A stretch of 64,000 bases of DNA, taken from NCBI GenBank assembly GCA_009691805.1, contig SIAK01000009.1:1-64000 (forward strand), in the 5' to 3' direction. The number at the start of each line of letters is the position of its first letter. Position 1 is the first letter of the stretch. The notes beneath the pieces were generated by a model, which saw nothing but the letters and a program-made list of their open reading frames with translations, was not told where the DNA came from and did not search any database. This stretch comes from Phycisphaerales bacterium (GTDB taxonomy: Bacteria > Planctomycetota > Phycisphaerae > Phycisphaerales > SM1A02). Positions 62,330-64,000 of the stretch are shown piece by piece. Position numbers and translations under genes: made by a program.

Positions 62330-62827
62330 ATGGCATTCCCTGCTCCACTTCTCAACTTCGTCCTTCTCGAACCTGAGATTCCGAACAACACGGGGAACAT
62401 CGGTCGAACGGCCGCGGCGCTCGGTTGTCGCCTTCATGTGATCCATCCGATTGGATTTGATATGCAGGAAAAGGCGCGGCGACGCGCGGGACTCGATTAC
62501 TGGCACCTCGTCGACTGCGTGGAACACGCTTCCTGGGAAGCGTTCCTCGCCGCGGAGAATCCGGCTCGATTCTGGCTCTATTCCGCGCATCACGGCAAGG
62601 CGCATTGGAACGCTTCCTTCCAAATGGGTGACTACCTGCTCTTCGGCAAGGAGTCCGCGGGCGTCCGCGAAGATGTCTTCGCATGGTTTCGAAAGACGCA
62701 CGGCGACGATCAACTGCTCACCCTCCCGATGCCCGGTTCGGACGGTCTGCGCAGCCTCAACCTCGCGACAGTCGTTGCGATCGCGGGATATGAAGCGCTG
62801 CGGCAGTTTCGCTTGAACCCGGCGTGA
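62330..62827 (+). CDS. trmL: tRNA (cytidine/uridine-34 2'-O)-methyltransferase TrmL
   Basis: A 165-residue SPOUT methyltransferase that 2'-O-methylates the wobble base of tRNA-Leu. Motifs: LNFVLLEPEIPNNTGNIGRT, ARRRAGLDYW and the C-terminal knot LTLPMPGSDGLRSLNLATVV then AIAGYEALRQF. The ATG at 62330 gives the usual length and is preferred to the longer frame starting at 62288. It stands alone; no operon partner. Confidence 0.93.
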   Translation: MAFPAPLLNFVLLEPEIPNNTGNIGRTAAALGCRLHVIHPIGFDMQEKARRRAGLDYWHLVDCVEHASWEAFLAAENPARFWLYSAHHGKAHWNASFQMGDYLLFGKESAGVREDVFAWFRKTHGDDQLLTLPMPGSDGLRSLNLATVVAIAGYEALRQFRLNPA

Positions 62828-62967
62828 ACCGCGGTCGTCGCTCCTCACACTGCATCACGCATCACGCAATTTTCAATTTCATCGAAACAATTTCGCGCCT
62901 GCCACCGTATTCTCCGTACACCGGATGGGCGTGACGAGGCCAGGAGCGATGCTTCTGACCACTCAGC

Positions 62968-62990
62968 GCCTGTTGTTGTATTCAACAGGC
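62968..62990 (+). other. Hairpin between trmL and the pilin-like gene
   Basis: GCCTGTTG (62968-62975) pairs with CAACAGGC (62983-62990) around a TTGTATT loop and is followed by TCCTTCTTAAGGA. It could be a weak trmL terminator or a leader structure of the pilin-like gene, whose AAGGA ribosome-binding site follows at once. The preceding 62828-62967 shows no other feature. Confidence 0.35.
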
Positions 62991-63011
62991 TCCTTCTTAA
63001 GGACGCCAAGA

Positions 63012-64000
63012 ATGACGACCCATACCGCTTCATCCACGATCCCCACGATCCCCACGATCCCCACGAACCGTTCACTTCGATCGACGAGTGCTTTCACACT
63101 CACCGAAATGCTCGTGGTGATTGGCATCATCGCGTTGCTCATCGCGATCCTGCTACCCGCACTTTCGAAAGTGCAAGAACGCGCGCGCAAGACGGAAACC
63201 GAATCGCTCATGCAGGAGTTCGCGAAGGCGTGCGAACTTTTCCAACAGCAGAATGGTTTCTATCCAGGCATCGTGCCTGAGAACATTCTTGCGGCTGATC
63301 CAAAAATTTCAGGAACAGAGAACGCGATTCTCCAACTCTGTGGCGGCGGCATCCCGCAAGATGATCCGCTCTACAACGACACGCTCTACAACGCGGCGAA
63401 CGGTTGGACTGAAATCACCTTCAACGGTGGCGCTGCGGGAATCTTCCGCATCAAAGTGAATCCAGCCCGTGTTGGATACGGACCTCGCATTCGCGGCGTC
63501 GAGACACCGCCCTACTTCTCACCGAAGTCTGGATCGCTCGCTCCATCCGCTGGGCAGTCCTTGGTCTCCGCAAATGCAGACCCGTTTGCGTCAGACACGT
63601 ATCGCATTCCAGATTTGCTCGACTCGTGGGGAAATCCGATCGTGTACATGCGTCGCATTCGTGATGTTGGGCCACTCGTCGGTCTCGCGAGCAATTCGCA
63701 ATTCGCTATGTCGCCGATCACACCCTACACCGCATCCGTCGAACTTGGTGATTCAGGGCAAGATCAAACGAACAGCCTCTTCAACGCTGCCATCGCGACA
63801 CTTCGCGATGCGACGCTTGCGCAGATCATCCGATCAAGCGCGTTCGGCAAGAACCATGAGCCGTTGTATGGAAACGCGAAGGGATCGATCGCGCTTTTTT
63901 CTGCAGGCAAGGATGGCGTCTTCTTTTCGAAGTACGACGGACCAGGATCGGTCACCACCGCGAAGATCGACATCGTCACGGCCGCTTCGAATCCAACGGG
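63012..64000 (+). CDS. Type IV pilin/pseudopilin-like protein, partial
   Basis: Open to the window end, at least 329 residues. After an N-terminal stretch of about 27 residues with three IPT repeats comes the prepilin hallmark FTLTEMLVVIGIIALLIAIL, the methylation and membrane helix of a type IV pilin or type II secretion pseudopilin, followed by KVQERARKTETES. The residue before the cut site is Ala instead of the usual Gly. The rest is a variable globular domain with a FSAGKDG end-like segment. AAGGA lies eight bases before the ATG. A prepilin peptidase is encoded at 15830-17074. The gene is truncated by the window edge. Confidence 0.9.
   Translation, partial: MTTHTASSTIPTIPTIPTNRSLRSTSAFTLTEMLVVIGIIALLIAILLPALSKVQERARKTETESLMQEFAKACELFQQQNGFYPGIVPENILAADPKISGTENAILQLCGGGIPQDDPLYNDTLYNAANGWTEITFNGGAAGIFRIKVNPARVGYGPRIRGVETPPYFSPKSGSLAPSAGQSLVSANADPFASDTYRIPDLLDSWGNPIVYMRRIRDVGPLVGLASNSQFAMSPITPYTASVELGDSGQDQTNSLFNAAIATLRDATLAQIIRSSAFGKNHEPLYGNAKGSIALFSAGKDGVFFSKYDGPGSVTTAKIDIVTAASNPT

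Overview
This 64 kb window is a chromosomal segment of a GC-rich Gram-negative bacterium, most likely a planctomycete of the Phycisphaerae type. The evidence for that is indirect: a choice-of-anchor-B secreted protein ends in GDLNGDGVVNAADL-type dockerin-like repeats, SecD and SecF are fused into one protein of about 1190 residues, a TIGR02999-like ECF sigma factor is coupled to a Ser/Thr kinase with TPR repeats, a DUF3553 protein is present, and several proteins look like secreted Gfo/Idh, DUF1080-like or FGE-like proteins. Outer-membrane biology (KDO transferase WaaA, MlaF/MlaD, an OmpA-type lipoprotein) supports a diderm envelope. No phage, plasmid backbone, IS element or CRISPR array was recognised.

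Layout. 1-4.3 kb: two translationally linked secreted proteins of unknown function and a LysM protein, with a strong terminator. 4.5-12.9 kb (minus strand): tgt-yajC-secDF protein-export and tRNA-modification cluster, preceded by a rhomboid protease, an M50 site-2 protease and a Nudix hydrolase. 12.9-14.8 kb (plus): MlaF ATPase and MlaD-type MCE protein without an adjacent MlaE. 15-19 kb (minus): OmpA-like lipoprotein, prepilin peptidase, exonuclease VII (xseB, xseA); divergent recG. 21.2-23.1 kb: aguB-aguA, the last two steps of putrescine synthesis from agmatine. 23.1-26.7 kb (minus): PolX, WaaA, TlpA-like thioredoxin. 26.7-32.2 kb: fused 5-oxoprolinase-type protein, YmdB-like phosphodiesterase, DUF3553 protein.

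32.2-37.9 kb: an intergenic repeat block, a small coiled-coil protein followed by a structured untranslated stretch and strong terminator, a DUF1080-like lipoprotein with an SPFH protein, then an ABC exporter-type ATPase and permease with a DUF3299 lipid-anchored or membrane-anchored partner. 37.9-42.6 kb: two overlapping M14 carboxypeptidase-family genes, the first with its catalytic residues replaced, followed by a YhiN-type flavoprotein. 42.3-45.5 kb: a diverged 1.6-kb tandem duplication that produced two alpha/beta-hydrolase lipoproteins and, between them, head-to-head gene fragments. 45.3-53.6 kb (minus): Tat-exported Gfo/Idh oxidoreductase, FGE-domain protein, choice-of-anchor-B protein, then an NHL protein-FixH-like lipoprotein-MauG peroxidase operon. 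53.6-57.1 kb: sodium/proton antiporter-type permease, a lipoprotein, thiS-thiG. 57.1-61.4 kb (minus): kinase, ECF sigma factor and cardiolipin synthase. 61.5-64 kb: tRNA-Arg(CCT), another repeat block, a small membrane protein, tRNA-Met(CAT), trmL and a pilin-like gene running off the end.

The most unusual structures are (i) a modular intergenic repeat family at three loci, in which conserved linkers join hairpins whose sequences differ but whose pairing is kept, (ii) the tandem duplication at 42.3-45.5 kb, (iii) the active/inactive pair of M14 proteins, and (iv) a shared C-terminal module on two adjacent, unrelated intramembrane proteases. Most long ORFs antisense to these genes are shadows caused by codon bias and were left out.
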